This document shows, piece by piece, positions 1-11,374 of a stretch of 64,000 nucleotides of DNA. Every line of letters starts with the position of its first letter. Position 1 is the first letter of the stretch. The notes under the pieces were generated by a model. It was given only the letters and a program-made list of their open reading frames with translations. It did not search any database and was not told the DNA's origin. Made by a program: the position numbers and the translations under genes. The DNA is from Adiantum capillus-veneris (taxonomy: Eukaryota; Streptophyta; Polypodiopsida; Polypodiales; Pteridaceae): NCBI GenBank assembly GCA_014529385.2, contig CM043958.1, positions 124,508,817 through 124,572,816 on the forward strand. The letters are read 5' to 3'.

Positions 1-400
1 ATGTTTTCACTTGGGAGTGTTATTATCACATGGAGCAGCAAGAAGCAACCTGCACACTGCTCTATCAAGTATAGTTGCAGAGTATAGGGGTGTTGTAGTG
101 GTGGCATGTGAGGTAGCATAGTTGCAATTGCTACTTTAGGACATTGGAGTATAGGTGCAAAGGTCAGTTGTTGTCATCTATTACGACAACCTTAATAGCA
201 TGCATTTGGCTCCCTCTAAACCCAGTGTTTCATGTGAAGACAAAGCACATTGAGGTGCATTATCACTTCATCAGTAGCACAGCAGGTAGGCAATGTCAAC
301 CTTGAGTAGGTGACGATGGATGAGCGGGTTGTAGATATTTGCATGTAGGTCCTTGGAGAACAAACTTTGCAGTGGTTTCAAGCAATGCTTGGTATATGTG
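1..400 (+). pseudogene. Ty1-copia RNase H / pol 3' end relic
   Basis: Reading across frames gives the hallmark copia RNase H blocks in order: W-S-S-K-K-Q near base 35, LSSIVAEYRG near 60-90, a CEVA*LQLLL block near 107-135, a YYDNLNSMHLA block near 178-212, then NPVFHVKTKHIEVHYHF after a frame change near 220-270. A degraded pol C-terminus (VDIC-M, then a LGEQTLQWFQAMLG-like block) follows near 330-395. The element continues off the left edge. Stops replace the expected Trp (TAG) and a Gln, and there are at least two frameshifts, so it is dead. In the family this domain degrades the RNA of the RNA-DNA hybrid during reverse transcription. Identity is sure; lineage is not assigned. Confidence 0.9.
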
Positions 401-769
401 AGCATTGAGATGTCATGCTCAAATTATACTACTCATGGATGACTATCACTGACATCTCATCATTATTGGTGCACCTTGGTGGATTTTCATATTTTCACTA
501 GTGATACGACAATCGCACTACATTGACTTGTTCTACCTACGAAAGTAATGGCACACTTAGCCATCTAGCTCACTCACTAGTACTTCACACTATATCATTG
601 TACTAGTTTCCACTTATGTTGTATTTTTCCTTTGTAGACTTCTTGTCTTAGGCTATTGAAGGAAAATAAGAAGAAGTTTTTGCCTCCATCTGCATTTGTG
701 CACGTGTGTGCGTGCGTGCTTGCAAGAGCTCAAGCTCTACTTTTTTCTATCTCTTGCAAAAAGGCTATA
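401..769. other. Probable copia 3' flank, no gene
   Basis: This follows the copia pol relic and should hold its 3' untranslated region and LTR. It has short T-rich and GT-rich stretches (for example around 690-720), but no paired LTR, target duplication or open frame could be defined. Confidence 0.4.
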
Positions 770-771
770 GC

Positions 772-890
772 CAACATGACTTGAAAGTTTCCATAGTAAC
801 CAGAGCTCCATCTAAGAAGATCATGGTACTAAACATGACTTGAAAGTTTCCATAGTAAGAAGAACTCCATCTAAGAACATCATGGCTACA
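772..890. repeat. Two-copy tandem repeat, about 59 bp
   Basis: AACATGACTTGAAAGTTTCC begins at 773 and again at 832. Both copies continue through CATAGTAA, a GAGCTCCATCTAAGAAGATCATGG-like stretch and end alike, with a few substitutions. It is a local duplication with no coding sense. Confidence 0.85.
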
Positions 891-2179
891 CATCTCGTCA
901 AAGTCCAAATGAAGTCTACAAGTAGGAAAAGACATCAAATACTATTGAATCATCTTTACTTTGTACGAGTAGTTTTTAAAAGAGTTACAACTTACATTTG
1001 ATAATTAAGGACTTGGAAAGCGGAGAAGATGTAATTGGTGAGACGAAAAAGGAGAAAATTTATGAAGAGTTCTTTCAACAAAGGGAAAGAAGTTGATTCA
1101 AGACCTTCACTTGTATTTTTCACACTAAGAGAGATCCACATGGAGAAAAGAACAATGTTAGAAGCTTTTATACACATCTTTACAACCAAAGCTAGCACAA
1201 TGGAAACAAGCTCTGACTCTCCTACAAATTCTATGAGAAATTCACAAGTAACGAGAAAAAATCCAATTTATCAGTCAAAGTACTCATCATTCAAAGCATT
1301 AGAGAAGAACAATAAGAGCTAAGTGCCGGTTCCCTTGGCTAATATTCAAGTTGTAGATCTAGTTTGGATACTAGCAAGTAAATAGTATCATGAAGATAGA
1401 TGCATAGGATGGATCATGTCAAGGAAATCATTGCAAGAACAAGGATACTTCTAAGGAAATGCAGACATATGGGTTTCCTCAAAAGCAACAAAGGATACAA
1501 CTTAGCATATGGTAGAACTCCTCAAGGATCTATCGTGAAAGAAACAACCAAAAGGAGGAAATCAAAGCAAATGTGAATTCCAAGAAGAATGCTACTTTAC
1601 ACCATCACCAACAAAAAAAGACTAAGCAAATTTGGGTTTTAAATTCTCAGTTAGTAGAGACAAACATGGAAACAAATCTTCTAGTCAAGGGTATCAAAAA
1701 TGGTTGTAATGCCATCCAAAGACAACATCATATGATCCATGTGAAGCTACTTCATGCACAAGGATTCTACAAGGGAAGCACACATATTTGGTTATCCCAC
1801 CTTAATCATCAACAACCTCCTTAATAGATGCAAACACCTCCAATAGCAAAGTCAAGACGTTGATGCATAAATACAAATGGAGAGTGAAAGAGGAGTGTTA
1901 TTGTTTAACGAGAAAAGAATGAGTGGCAAAAAGTTATCAAGGGAAAAAATTCAAGTGGAGGCAAAGCTGGTTACTATGGTTTAAGTTTAGTTGGTTTGAA
2001 GTATTTTTGAATTCCGTTAATGGTGTTTCAAGAAACTGACAAAATTAGGCTAAATGTAAATGGAAGACATTGGTCAATGCCTTCTACATGGTTATAATGA
2101 CTTCAATAGTTACTTAGTACATTTCTTTAATTAGTGGGATGTTCATCTACACACAAAATCCGCTAAGATCGTCATCAAT
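891..2179. other. Unassigned A-rich sequence
   Basis: Purine-rich, A-rich sequence with short open frames (longest 1035-1322, 95 codons) that show no recognisable domain and a composition like non-coding DNA. It may be the decayed interior or 3' part of a retroelement, but no RT, protease, gag or LTR signature was found. Confidence 0.4.
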
Positions 2180-2220
2180 AACACACACACACACACACAC
2201 ACAACACAACAACAACAACA
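2180..2220. repeat. (AC)n / (AAC)n microsatellite
   Basis: About 22 bases of AC dinucleotides run straight into CAACAACAACAA. The minus-strand frame across it encodes Cys-Val runs and is an artefact. Confidence 0.95.
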
Positions 2221-2684
2221 AATTGTGGTGATGATACGATTTTGATGGGTGTACTTAAAACCATGAATACACAGATGTGGAAGAGGCATTGTCACCATGG
2301 CATATGGCTGTGGCCCACAACATTTTGGTAGCCAAATGAAGGTAACATTAGAATGAAAGGGTGTTGTTGATGTTTTGAAGATGTATAAGGTAACATTTTG
2401 TAAAAATGGTTTGACTGAGTGGGAAAGATGATGATGTTGAGATTCCAAGATAAACCTACAATTGAATGATCACAAGAACTAGCCAAAGGAGACAAAGTAA
2501 GACAAAAGTATAGTCAAAGGCGAAGGACTCATGGAAAGATTTAAGCTTTGATAGAATGCATGTGTGTTTGTAATATTGCCTATAGGTCTACATTAAATTA
2601 AACCCATGGTTTAAGGAGGATAGACAAGAACTAGAGAATCACATAAGGGAAGTAGAGTTTGCAACAGAGGGTGGAGCAGTAGAG

Positions 2685-2688
<4 letters not shown>

Positions 2689-2722
<34 letters not shown>
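2689..2722. repeat. (CT)17 microsatellite
   Basis: A perfect CT run just upstream of a GC-rich segment (2723-3070) that resembles another GC-rich plus GA-repeat stretch at 5755-6142. Confidence 0.95.
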
Positions 2723-2725
<3 letters not shown>

Positions 2726-3066
2726 TCGTTTGGGCTCAGCTGAGCTCCCGTCAGAGCAGCACGCCTGGGTCCTTGTCGCAAGACCAGCTCCCTGCCATCG
2801 CTTCTTGTCCTAGATGCCCATCATCTACCTCCACTTGGTTCTATGTCCCACCAAGTGCTGCTTGACCTTGACACTTGCTCCATCTCCATCCGCATTCTCC
2901 TCTGTGCCTGCGTTCGTCTCCTGCATAATCAACGCCCTTTGCGCCTCCCTTTCGTCCATGCCCCCACTTGCATATACTGATCAGCGGAGGCTGTCAAGAC
3001 GAGCCCAACTGGCACACAATAGAGAGGCGCAGACCTATCATAGTTCTCCCTGCTCAGCAAGCCGCA

Positions 3067-3069
<3 letters not shown>
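2723..3069. other. GC-rich segment, unassigned
   Basis: A GC-rich island in A+T-rich surroundings, bordered by (CT)17 and the G run. Frames are open on the plus strand (2814-3158), but the open length comes partly from the homopolymer and no domain is recognised. It could be a 5' leader or LTR fragment. Confidence 0.35.
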
Positions 3070-3125
<56 letters not shown>

Positions 3126-3150
3126 GGGAGGGAGAGAGAGAGAGAGAGAG
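3070..3150. repeat. 55-base poly(G) run followed by (GA)n
   Basis: An uninterrupted G run fills 3070-3124, then GGGA units and (GA)10 to about 3150. The Gly-run proteins predicted across it are artefacts. The exact length is unreliable because homopolymers this long are hard to sequence. Confidence 0.95.
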
Positions 3151-3289
3151 GCTTCTAGAGCTTTTTGCACATGTCGCCAGCTGTCAAGCGTCCACTACAA
3201 ACACTTGTGTCTATTCGGTTGGATTTGTTCAAGATTTTCTAATCTTTATTCCTTTTGGAAAATTGAGATCCTGTTTTGTATGGTGAGCA

Positions 3290-3480
3290 TGTAATTTGTC
3301 GTAGATTACCTCGCAAACTTGGAGAAAAATACCAGTGGCAATTTGGGAATTTTGGAAAATCAAAGGGCATTCTAGGAATTTGGGGTATTTTGGAAATTTT
3401 TCAAATTTGAGGAGTATTTTGGGAATTTTCACAAATTAGAGGGATATTTTGATAATTTTCCCATAACTACATGTCACTGC
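3290..3480. repeat. Degenerate short tandem repeats
   Basis: Three to four imperfect iterations, each roughly 35-40 bases, of a unit like GGTATTTTGGAAATTTTTCA with a following GAGG or AGAGGG block. Too diverged to set boundaries. No coding content. Confidence 0.5.
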
Positions 3481-4339
3481 CTACACGTAAGTGAGACTTT
3501 TTCCTTTTCCTCTTTTGCCTTTTCCTTTTGCAAGTGAGCGGTGTTCGGAAAAAATGTGTCTCAGCTTAATATCGTGTTGTTTTCAATTTCAAAAATGCCC
3601 GTTGAGCGCAAGGGGAAAAGGAGAAATTCTGTCCCAACCTAATTTTTTTAAAATTCCTCTTGGAAAATTCAAGGAAAGGAATTTTGTATGTTTGGAAAAA
3701 CGATTTTTCCCGAACACTGCAAGTGAGGTATGTTCGTTGATTCGCCTTAATGAGACATGCGTGCCAACCTATTCAACCTTAACATCGTGACCTTATGTAC
3801 TATTTTGGCCAAGAAAGGCAACCTAACTCTTTGGAATGATGCTAGGTATACCAGGGAACTAAAGTCAAATAGTTTTAATTATTGTAGTTTTTAGAGTAGC
3901 ATTTCAAGTTTCAATGTTTGTGGCGTAAATGTTTGATATAAAGAAATGACTTGGCACGGTGGTCTACATGTATGCGCTTGAGGCTGTTGTTAGTGAGACT
4001 TGCTTGAGGCTGTTGTCAATAAAATCTTGGGTATAGCATCATGAAACACTAGTGCAAGTGGATAACAAGACTTTAATGCATGAAACTAGGTCTCAAAATG
4101 AGATGGAAATCTCCTCAAGTTGCCGTCACGAGTGTCTTCAACATATCATTTGAAGACGCTCGTGCAAAAAGATTGGTGTGTCCTAAATTTTGATAGGCAA
4201 GAAAGAAGTTGTGTATGATTTGTGAGGAGTTCCTCGAGGATCTCACCACGGGCGTGAGCCTAGCGTTTTGAAACGCAAGTGGGTCCTGAGAGAAAAAATG
4301 CCATGAGAAGAAGACCTAGTCAAGAATTCACTCACTGTG
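3481..4339. other. No recognisable feature
   Basis: Short open frames only (best 3491-3790), none with a family signature. Nothing further is seen. Confidence 0.4.
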
Positions 4340-4760
4340 GTTTAAAGTGACGCGCTTCCAAATGCTAGTTGGTAGAGGTAGGTCAACCACGTTTACACGT
4401 AAGTGTTTTGAAATACTAGTTGATATTGGCTAGTGGTGCTCACGAGGATGTATATGGAATTGTTTGGAAATGCCACTTGGTAGAGGCATGTTAGAGAGAG
4501 ATAGGCCGATGAGAGTTGTGTGGTGCTTGCTAACCTATGGCAAAGTGTGTATGTTCACTTGGGTTTAAAGGGAAGTGTTTCCACATGTTAGCTAGTAGAT
4601 CAAGACAAGTGAGAGTTACTCAACAAGGTTTATAGGCAAGTGTTTTGAAATGCTAGTTGATAGCAGCTAGTGCTTATCGGGGTGTATAATGTCCGCTAGT
4701 TGATAGAGGGCAATGAGAGAGAGATAAACTGGTCCGAGCTGTGTGGTGCTTTCTAGTGTG
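4340..4760. repeat. Tandem repeat, period about 237 bp, two diverged copies
   Basis: AAGTGTTTTGAAATACTAGT at 4401 recurs as AAGTGTTTTGAAATGCTAGT at 4638. Both are followed by a TTGATA...GGCTAGTG block, then a GAGAGAGATA block, then a GTTGTGTGGTGCTT or GCTGTGTGGTGCTT block. An inner subrepeat (GCTAGTTGGTAGAGG-like) occurs several times. No coding sense. Confidence 0.75.
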
Positions 4761-5754
4761 CATGTGGGAATGCATGGAGGCAACAACTATTGTGATGGTG
4801 TCATATATCATGGCATGTTGTAAGCTGGTCCATGCACCTTTAAAGGGAAGGCTGACAGCAACAAGTGTCCGGAGGGTGGCCTATCAAAGTTTAAAGGCCT
4901 AGGGGATGATAATATAGGCTGCAGTATTGAGCCTGTCTCAAGCCCAACAGAGGTCAAGTGTCAAGTGAGGCAGTACAAGATCCTGCAAATTGTGGTAAAT
5001 ACAATGGTAATGGACCTAGCAACAATGATCGTACTTGGATGTGTACGTTACATGGGTGACACTAGAAGTGCAAAAGATTCGGGAGGAGCCCATGCAAATG
5101 TTGTGAGGAGGAGGCAGTGGGAGTGGTGCAAAGGGGCCCAAGGAAACATAAGACACTAAGAAGCTATGTTGCTACACAAAGGGGAAGGAGAACTTCCTCC
5201 TACCTATGGCAAGGCTTTCCATATTCATGGATGTGGACACTGGGTAAAGTAGCTACACAAGATAAAGTAAAACTTGCAAATGTTAGTTTTGTAGCTCTAC
5301 CATTTCTGGATATGGATCTGCCTCCACTGATAGGTCCATTTGTAGCCTTCTTACTTATCGGTTGGTTGTGCTCCATCCTTGAGAGGCCATCCTTGTTTAC
5401 TGTAGTAGGCTGCATAGAGGAAGACATCAACACTCTGTGTAGATTGCATGAAAGGAGAATAATGAAAACCTAAGGTGGAGGGGAGAGAGATACAGACACA
5501 AAAGGAGAGAAGTTTTAACATTGACAATTGTAGCCTCTTGTAGGGGCCTGGGGCAGGGGGGAGGGATATAGAGAAGGTAGACCCTTCTACCTTTGAAGAG
5601 AGTACCATAATCCAAACTTAATGAAGAAGTGATAGCATCTTTTCATGAAATCTTGAAGCACCGCTTGTGATCTCACGACTTAATCAAACATTAATTAATT
5701 TCCTATGAAGATTCTCCAACCGCTTAACTTTTAAAACAGTCAGGTGAGTATGAG
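4761..5754 (+). other. Weak coding-like stretch, unrecognised
   Basis: Frames at 4965-5159 and 5117-5473 overlap, and both look mildly protein-like; the second has a hydrophobic stretch with PPLIGPFVAFLLIG. No motif assigns them, and one frame switch would be needed to join them. A decayed retroelement gag region is possible. Confidence that any of this is a real gene is low. Confidence 0.25.
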
Positions 5755-6104
5755 ATGATGCACACGGCGCTCTCCTCCATGCCCGCCTTCCTGCTCGTCC
5801 CATCCACCTTTGTTGCTCATCCTCACCCCGGTGCTCATGCTCTGGACTGCCCTTGCCCGCCACTGATCTCACTGATCTCCGGACTGCGCCTGCCCGCCAC
5901 TCATCTCACTGCTGCTCGTCCTCACCCCGGTGCGTGTTGCGCACTCTCCCTGCTCGCCTCAGTCCCATTCTCCACCGAGCCCGCTGTTCGTGTCTACCTA
6001 CTGTTGCACCGGCCTCTCTCTCTACCCTGGAGAGCAGTACTCGCACAATCACCCCCTGACACTGCACTCATCGCCATGGCAGACTGTGTGTCTCTATGCG
6101 CGTC

Positions 6105-6142
<38 letters not shown>
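5755..6142. other. GC-rich segment ending in (GA)17
   Basis: C-rich sequence with repeated CTCATC / CTGCTCGTCCTCACCCCGG blocks (CCTCACCCCGGTGC occurs twice, near 5821 and 5921), then (GA)n at 6108-6142. The open frames are compositional. It resembles the GC-rich plus CT-repeat stretch at 2690-3070. Confidence 0.5.
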
Positions 6143-6146
<4 letters not shown>

Positions 6147-7126
6147 TCACTCCACGCGATCGGCCGCTGGTACAGACAACAACAAAAAATCATGCTCCGT
6201 CGCTCTCGCTCCGGCTGCCACCTCCTGCTCCTCGCATGCGCCATAGGAACGTGAATGCACTCCTCTCTTATCCTCTCTCCTCCACGTGGCACATTGCCCT
6301 TTTTTTCCCTTCCTAAACATGAGAGCATCCCCTCGGATTCCTGTCAATTCAGTTGCTTAGCAAAATTGAACAGACATACTCAAACAACTTTGATGCATTG
6401 GTGGAATCATCCTTTGAATACACCACCCACTCATGAAACACAAAGCCCATGTCCCTTTTCTTCCCCTATTAATCCTACGTAGATCATTCTCCATTGTGAG
6501 CCTAAAAAACAACAACAACAACAAAAAGTTGAAAGAGTACTTTAGTTTTGGTAGCAAGTAGGTGTCCCCAAGTATGTACTCCCTTGTTGTTCGATATGAA
6601 GTGCATTTTCTCCCATTTAAACAGAAAATGCTAGGTATTACCTTTTATTTATATAGCTCCTAATGCAAATCATTAGATGTCTTAGGCACCAAGATGAGAT
6701 CACATAGCAAAAGAGAGATTCATCATTGCATTGGTTTTCAGTGTCTTTGTCGTAAAACATCTCTCAAACACAACATAGTTTTGTAAAAAATAAACAATCT
6801 CACATCTTCTCTCGTTATCAGAGAAGTTCTCACACAACACACATAATAATACCAACAACCGTTCTTGGTCGTAGAGAGTTCGTGTAAAATACCACAAGGC
6901 ACTATTTGGCACCTCCTTGCAACACTCCACTATAGTCTCACCTTAGCTTCACTTGAGTCCTTAACTTTGAGCTTTTGCTTTTAGCTAGAAAACTTTCAAA
7001 AGAATCTGCCTCGTACTCTGCAAGCATTGTTGAATGCTCTTGAGCTTTTTTTCAAACATATAGAATGGCACAGTAAAATATGATTTTCAATAAATCTTAG
7101 AACCCTTTTGTACAGATCATCTCCTT
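6143..7126. other. No recognisable gene
   Basis: Mixed sequence grading into A+T-rich DNA. Short frames only on both strands. Confidence 0.4.
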
Positions 7127-8007
7127 TGTATCTTCCATAAAATATAATATCTAACTTTACCAAATGTTTTCTCATATTAATATGAGAAGATAAAAGGGGA
7201 ACAAGAGTAAAGATATCGATATGTGCTTCTAAACTTATCTCAACAGGGGACCAAAAGGAGAAATGGTTTCATCTCAATAGGGGTCCAAAAGGAGATGGTC
7301 TACCAAAGAGCAATGTGCAATTAGTGCTTCTAAATTTACCTCAGCAAGGGACCAAGAGAAGAGATGGTTACATCTCAATAGGGGTCCAAAAAGAGGTAGT
7401 CTATCAAAGAGCAATGTGCATCTAATGGATCTTAAAAGACCTTAGGGTTAGCTTCATTGAATACATCCAAAGTTAGTGTTAAAAAGTCCTTTGACCTTAG
7501 GCAAGCTGGGACTGACCTTGAGGTGGGAATCCTACCCAAGCAAGAGGTGCTTGTCAGCTTGTTAACTAAAGTGCTTAAAGTGTCTGTGGGAACCTTGCCC
7601 AAGCTTGAGGTGATTCTCATGCTTAAGTGACTAAGGTTCTTGAACTTTCCGATTCAAAGATAAACTCTCAAGAGGCATAAACCGTTTACATGCTTAATTA
7701 ACTAAGTGCTTGAAGTGTTCAATTCAAACCAAATGACTTAAGAAGCATAAAAGACACATGTCAAAATCCTCCACATGTAGCCTTCATGATGTGCTTGAAT
7801 CCTATTGGATTGACTTTAAAGGGGTCCAATGAGAATCTAGATGCATAAAAATAAATAATTAAGTTCTTTCTCTCAAAGAGGAAGAAAAGGACACATGTCC
7901 AAATGATATAATTAAATAATACAAGAGAGAGAGAGAGAGAGTGCTCGACCTGATCTAATGTACATAAAGACTTGAAATATTTGAAGTAATAGAATACCTA
8001 AGCACTT
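7127..8007 (+). mobile_element. Partial LTR of the chromovirus family (copy a)
   Basis: Homologous, in reverse orientation, to the LTRs at 16158-17060 and 21311-22776. Shared landmarks are CCATAAAATATAATATCTAAC at the start, TTTTCTCATATTAAT, the GTGCTTCTAAACTTATCTCA block, CCTTAGGGTTAGCTTCATT near 7440, AAAGGGGTCCAATGAGA near 7820 and GGACACATGTCCAAATGATA near 7890. An internal segment is repeated (CATCTCAATAGGGGTCCAAAA at 7270 and 7371). The 3' part of the LTR is missing or unrecognisable, and a copia element sits in it. No internal element sequence adjoins it, so it behaves like a truncated solo LTR. Confidence 0.75.
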
Positions 8008-8195
8008 TGAAGGGGATCGGGGAGCACCACAGACGGAGAGTGAGAGAGAGAGAAGTAGACACACACACGATGTGGGTGGGGAGACTCAAAGAGTGAGCAG
8101 CCCCCTATACACTTATGCTATGTATAAGGTATACAAGTCAGTGGGCGCCCAGACTCTGGGCGGCCGAGTAAGGCACAGACGCCTATACCCCAACA
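8008..8195 (-). repeat. Copia 3' LTR
   Basis: Begins TGTTGGGGTATAGGCG and ends CCCCTTCA on the minus strand, 188 bp, matching 11375-11562 with about 7 substitutions and no indel seen. Confidence 0.95.
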
Positions 8196-8210
8196 ACCTC
8201 CCACTTAAAG
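8196..8210 (-). other. Copia polypurine tract
   Basis: The minus strand reads CTTTAAGTGGGAGGT directly before the TGTTGGGG LTR start, the usual copia arrangement (GTGGGAG next to the 3' LTR). It primes plus-strand DNA synthesis. Confidence 0.85.
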
Positions 8211-8274
8211 GCGACTGTGCCTTTAAGCAAGAGAACCTAGTCTAAAGACTACAAAAGGCGAGAGAAAACCGCTC

Positions 8275-9078
8275 TCAACCGATGCCCACTGGCTGGCTGT
8301 GATCGTGTGCATCCGGCTCTCCTGATAGACAAACATCCCGCTGCGGAAGCCACAAAGAGCTAGCTCCAAGCTCTGCAAATAGTCTATAAGAGCTCATGCA
8401 CTCCTGCAAGTATCGGTCCAATACCTGCAAACCTCCCCTATGCTCTATGCCGAGATCAGTCATCGAACAACTAATCAACCCTACTGCAAATGCTCCCACT
8501 GCAGCTGCTATGTCGGGCCTTGAGATCAGCATCTCGTACATGAGGACACCGAATGTTGATGCAACCCTGGCAACCTCTGCCACCTCCAACTCAGAACTCA
8601 ACTCATGGAAATCCTGTCCCCTATCATAGAGACCATGGCACTCTGACTCCGAGCTCTGGAGTGACTCCTCGTGCCCACCACATATCACATGTGTACCAAG
8701 AGTATCCATCTGTCCTGAATCTGCATCAAGCTCTGGCATAAGCATATCAAGAAATGACTCCACAATAGCTGACATCTCAGCATCCATGTGAGTCATCTCT
8801 GTCATCACCTCTGATGACTCATCCTGCTGTGACTCACTAGAGCTATCCCGCTCTACCTGTGCATCCGTAGACGCAACCTGCACAACAAGGTCACTGCTCT
8901 TCACTCCATGCAAAGCATCTTGCAACCCACAAGCAAAAGAGACTCGCCTTCTCTCTCGCTCTCTACCTGGCTGCATGATCACAGAGACAACACCGTCTCT
9001 CGCGTGATCCACATGCAATGGGTAACCTGTACCACTCCTGGCACCTCTCGCAATCACTAGCGAACCCAAACGCATCAC
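8275..9078 (-). pseudogene. Copia delta-pol: linker plus RT C-terminus/RNase H start
   Basis: About 267 codons in the same frame as the protease. The start (LGSLVIARGARSGTGYPL) looks like the pre-integrase segment after copia protease. The middle is an acidic, Ser-rich low-complexity stretch (SSSESQQDESSEV). The end (MYEMLISRPDIAAAVGAF, then IEHRGGLQVLDRYLQ) is the RT-to-RNase H junction, where copia elements read MYAMV.TRPDIA...EH. The integrase core and RT palm are missing, so an in-frame internal deletion joined the two ends of pol. It ends at a TGA at 8275-8277. Confidence 0.8.
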
Positions 9079-9090
9079 AAAATCTCGCTC

Positions 9091-9504
9091 TCATAGCGAA
9101 ATCTGACATCCACAATCCCGTAACTGTCTGACTGAGATTAAATCCTGTCTCAGATCTGGCACATAACGCTCATGACGCATGATAAATCTCATACCACTGG
9201 GCAAGGACAAACATACGTCTCCTGTACCCTCAATGCCATACACAGCACCATTAGCCATGTGCACAGAACCAAGTCTCCCACTACAAAATGTGCTAAACCA
9301 CTCACGATGCGACGTGACATGGAAAGTAGCATCTGAATCTAGTAACCAATGTGAAGACAATGTGCAATCCGATATGCAATCCGTAGACATAAGATCGTCT
9401 GAAGACAAGCTAGATGTAAATGTGACATTGCCGTCACAAGCATACTCAGTAACCACCGTACTGATCTCACTAGCATCTGTCATGCCCAAATCTGCATCAC
9501 GCAT
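9091..9504 (-). pseudogene. Copia aspartic protease with altered active site
   Basis: Reads WLLDSDATFHVTSHREWF, then VHMANGAVYGIEGTGDV and YVPDLRQDLISVRQLRDCGC, the conserved copia protease path (W-x-x-D-S-G-A-T ... N-G ... G-x-G ... L-x-S-V-x-Q-L). The catalytic D-S-G is D-S-D here, which should abolish cleavage unless the host family tolerates it. It lies in frame with gag, separated by one TAA at 9517-9519, and with the pol remnant, separated by one TGA at 9091-9093. Confidence 0.9.
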
Positions 9505-9516
9505 CTGTCGCCTCCG

Positions 9517-9963
9517 TTATCTCAAACACCTGAAACATCGACGCCTAATGTGCCCTCTATGTCCACAATGCCAACATGTCAAGTCTCTATGCCGTCGAGA
9601 CTTGCGTGTGGGACCAATCTCTCCCATGGACATAGAAGTGGGACTAGACTGCCCTGTAGACATGGATGTCGCGTACATAGCATGTAAACTCTGCCATAAA
9701 GCATGAGTTGTAGTCTCCCTTGAGACCTGCCAGTCAACAGACTCAACCAGATGCAAACAAATCGTAGACATGGCTAACTCATCAAGATCCTGCCAATCAT
9801 CATCACGCATAGAATTGGGCTTCGCCGATAAACCACGCAAGGGTTTATCCTGCCCCAAATTCGCCAATGCAACAAGCATATGTTCCTTCGACCAAGCAAC
9901 AAAATCTACACCATCAAACTGTGTCAGACCATAACGCTGGAAGTCAAATGAAAAATCAGCCAT
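9517..9963 (-). pseudogene. Copia Gag with CCHC zinc knuckle
   Basis: The ATG at 9961-9963 gives MADFSFDFQRYGLTQFDGVD, a typical copia Gag start (F-D-G-x-D/N-F-x-x-W); an upstream ATG at 9999 in frame is less likely. Residues such as LWQSLHAMY match the capsid core. The C-terminus has CWHCGHRGHIRRRC, a CX2CX4HX4C knuckle for packaging element RNA, followed by a stop. At about 149 codons it is shorter than the usual copia Gag (over 200), so part of the capsid region is deleted. Confidence 0.88.
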
Positions 9964-11374
9964 AATGCTCGCAAAAGAGCAACCAACAATGAGTAGCAAA
10001 TGTCAGCCAAATCAGCCCTAAATTGGCTCGAATCGCATCAACAAAAGTCTACAAATATGACTCAAAACCTAATGCAAAGTTGCACCAATAACCGTGCAAA
10101 ACCTTGCACAAAATCACAAGTCAATATGACTTAATCGCGCATAAATAGCTGACAAAATTTTGGCAGAGTCTCCTTTGTAACTGGAGCAAAAATCTCAACA
10201 GTAAATCTCAAAGAGACAATAATATATGCCACAATGGCCAATCCGGGAATAAACTCAACCGGAATCACCTCACAAAGTCATACATATGAGCATACCCGCT
10301 CTTGCCGGAGTACCACTCAACGGCACCTCAAATGACATACATGTGAGTGATGATTGCTGCCAAAATACCTTTCAATCGATGACCAAATGTCTGCCACTTA
10401 ACTATAGCAACATTTCGCAAAACCTTGCAAGATCTATCGCTATTCGCAATGCGAAATACGGCACACAAGGGCATACACAAGTGACTCCAAACTCCAACCA
10501 AATGATGACTGAAAATCACCTGTCAAAGTGGGAGTAAACTCAACCACTAAACTGTCAAAGAGCAACCTACGGATACGTAGAAGCTATGGCGAGAACCTGG
10601 ATAAAATCCAACAGAGTTTCTTCTATAAATTGAGCCAAATCTCAAATAATCTGAGCCATAAACAAATACACAAATCCATATATGGCATACATAAACCGCC
10701 AAGACCAAGGCAACATAGCTCACTCTCGCATGAGTGGCTCTCTGGACAAATGCATATCCAAAAACCTGTGTACACCTATGAATTTGCTGGTTGCTGCAAA
10801 AAATACTCCGTGTGTGTGAGATATACCAAAAACAGTGTTTTTGGGACCCGAAAGTGCACAAATAAACCTGCTGCTGTACCTGCTGTAATTCAAAGCATAA
10901 TTTCAGGAAATAGACATCACCATCGCGTCCGGAGCGTGCCCAAACCCTGACCTAGACTCCTGGATCATGTAGATCTGACTCTGTATGATGGAGCTACTCA
11001 AAAAACTACGTTTTAGAGACCGAAAATGTCAAAAACGAGCTGCACACAGTCTTAAACCTGCTCTTGCTCCACTCTGCATGATGCAATGTCCTATCAAATC
11101 AAGAGCTCTGCCACAACAACATCCAAGCACTCGAATGTCAAGCTCTCCTCCGCCGAGCACTTCTCTAACGAGCTCCACTGAGCTCAAAAGCTCCTCTCAC
11201 CAACGAAGCCGCAACCGCCTCCTCGACCAAGCTTGACCACACCAAGCTCCTATTGCATTCTCACAAAGCTTCCAAGCTTTCTTAATCTCTCTACCATCGA
11301 GAGCGAGCGAGCTATCGCCTCGAAGCTCTCAAAGTCGTCGTGCTCTCCGCGGTCACCATAGCTCTAATACGAAT
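9964..11374 (-). other. Copia leader with PBS
   Basis: About 1.4 kb between the 5' LTR and gag. Next to the LTR the minus strand reads ATTCGTATTAGAGCTATGG at 11356-11374, an iMet-type PBS (consensus TGGTATCAGAGC) with a few mismatches. The rest has short frames only. A segment near 10700-10800 (CTCACTCTCGCATGAGTGGC) recurs in diverged form near 13900-13970, so related copies are nearby. Confidence 0.7.

Noticed and set aside
2814-3294. ORFs with Gly runs near 3.0-3.3 kb
   Set aside because: Open length comes from the 55-base G run and GA repeats; the two overlapping frames share the same artefact.
5755-6347. 163-codon ORF at 5755-6246 and antisense ORFs
   Set aside because: GC-rich, Ser/Pro/Leu composition ending in a GA repeat, with no domain and several competing frames. 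Treated as compositional.
8396-9706. Plus-strand ORFs 8396-8741 and 9179-9706
   Set aside because: They are antisense shadows of the copia protease, gag and delta-pol frame, which carries the conserved motifs on the minus strand.
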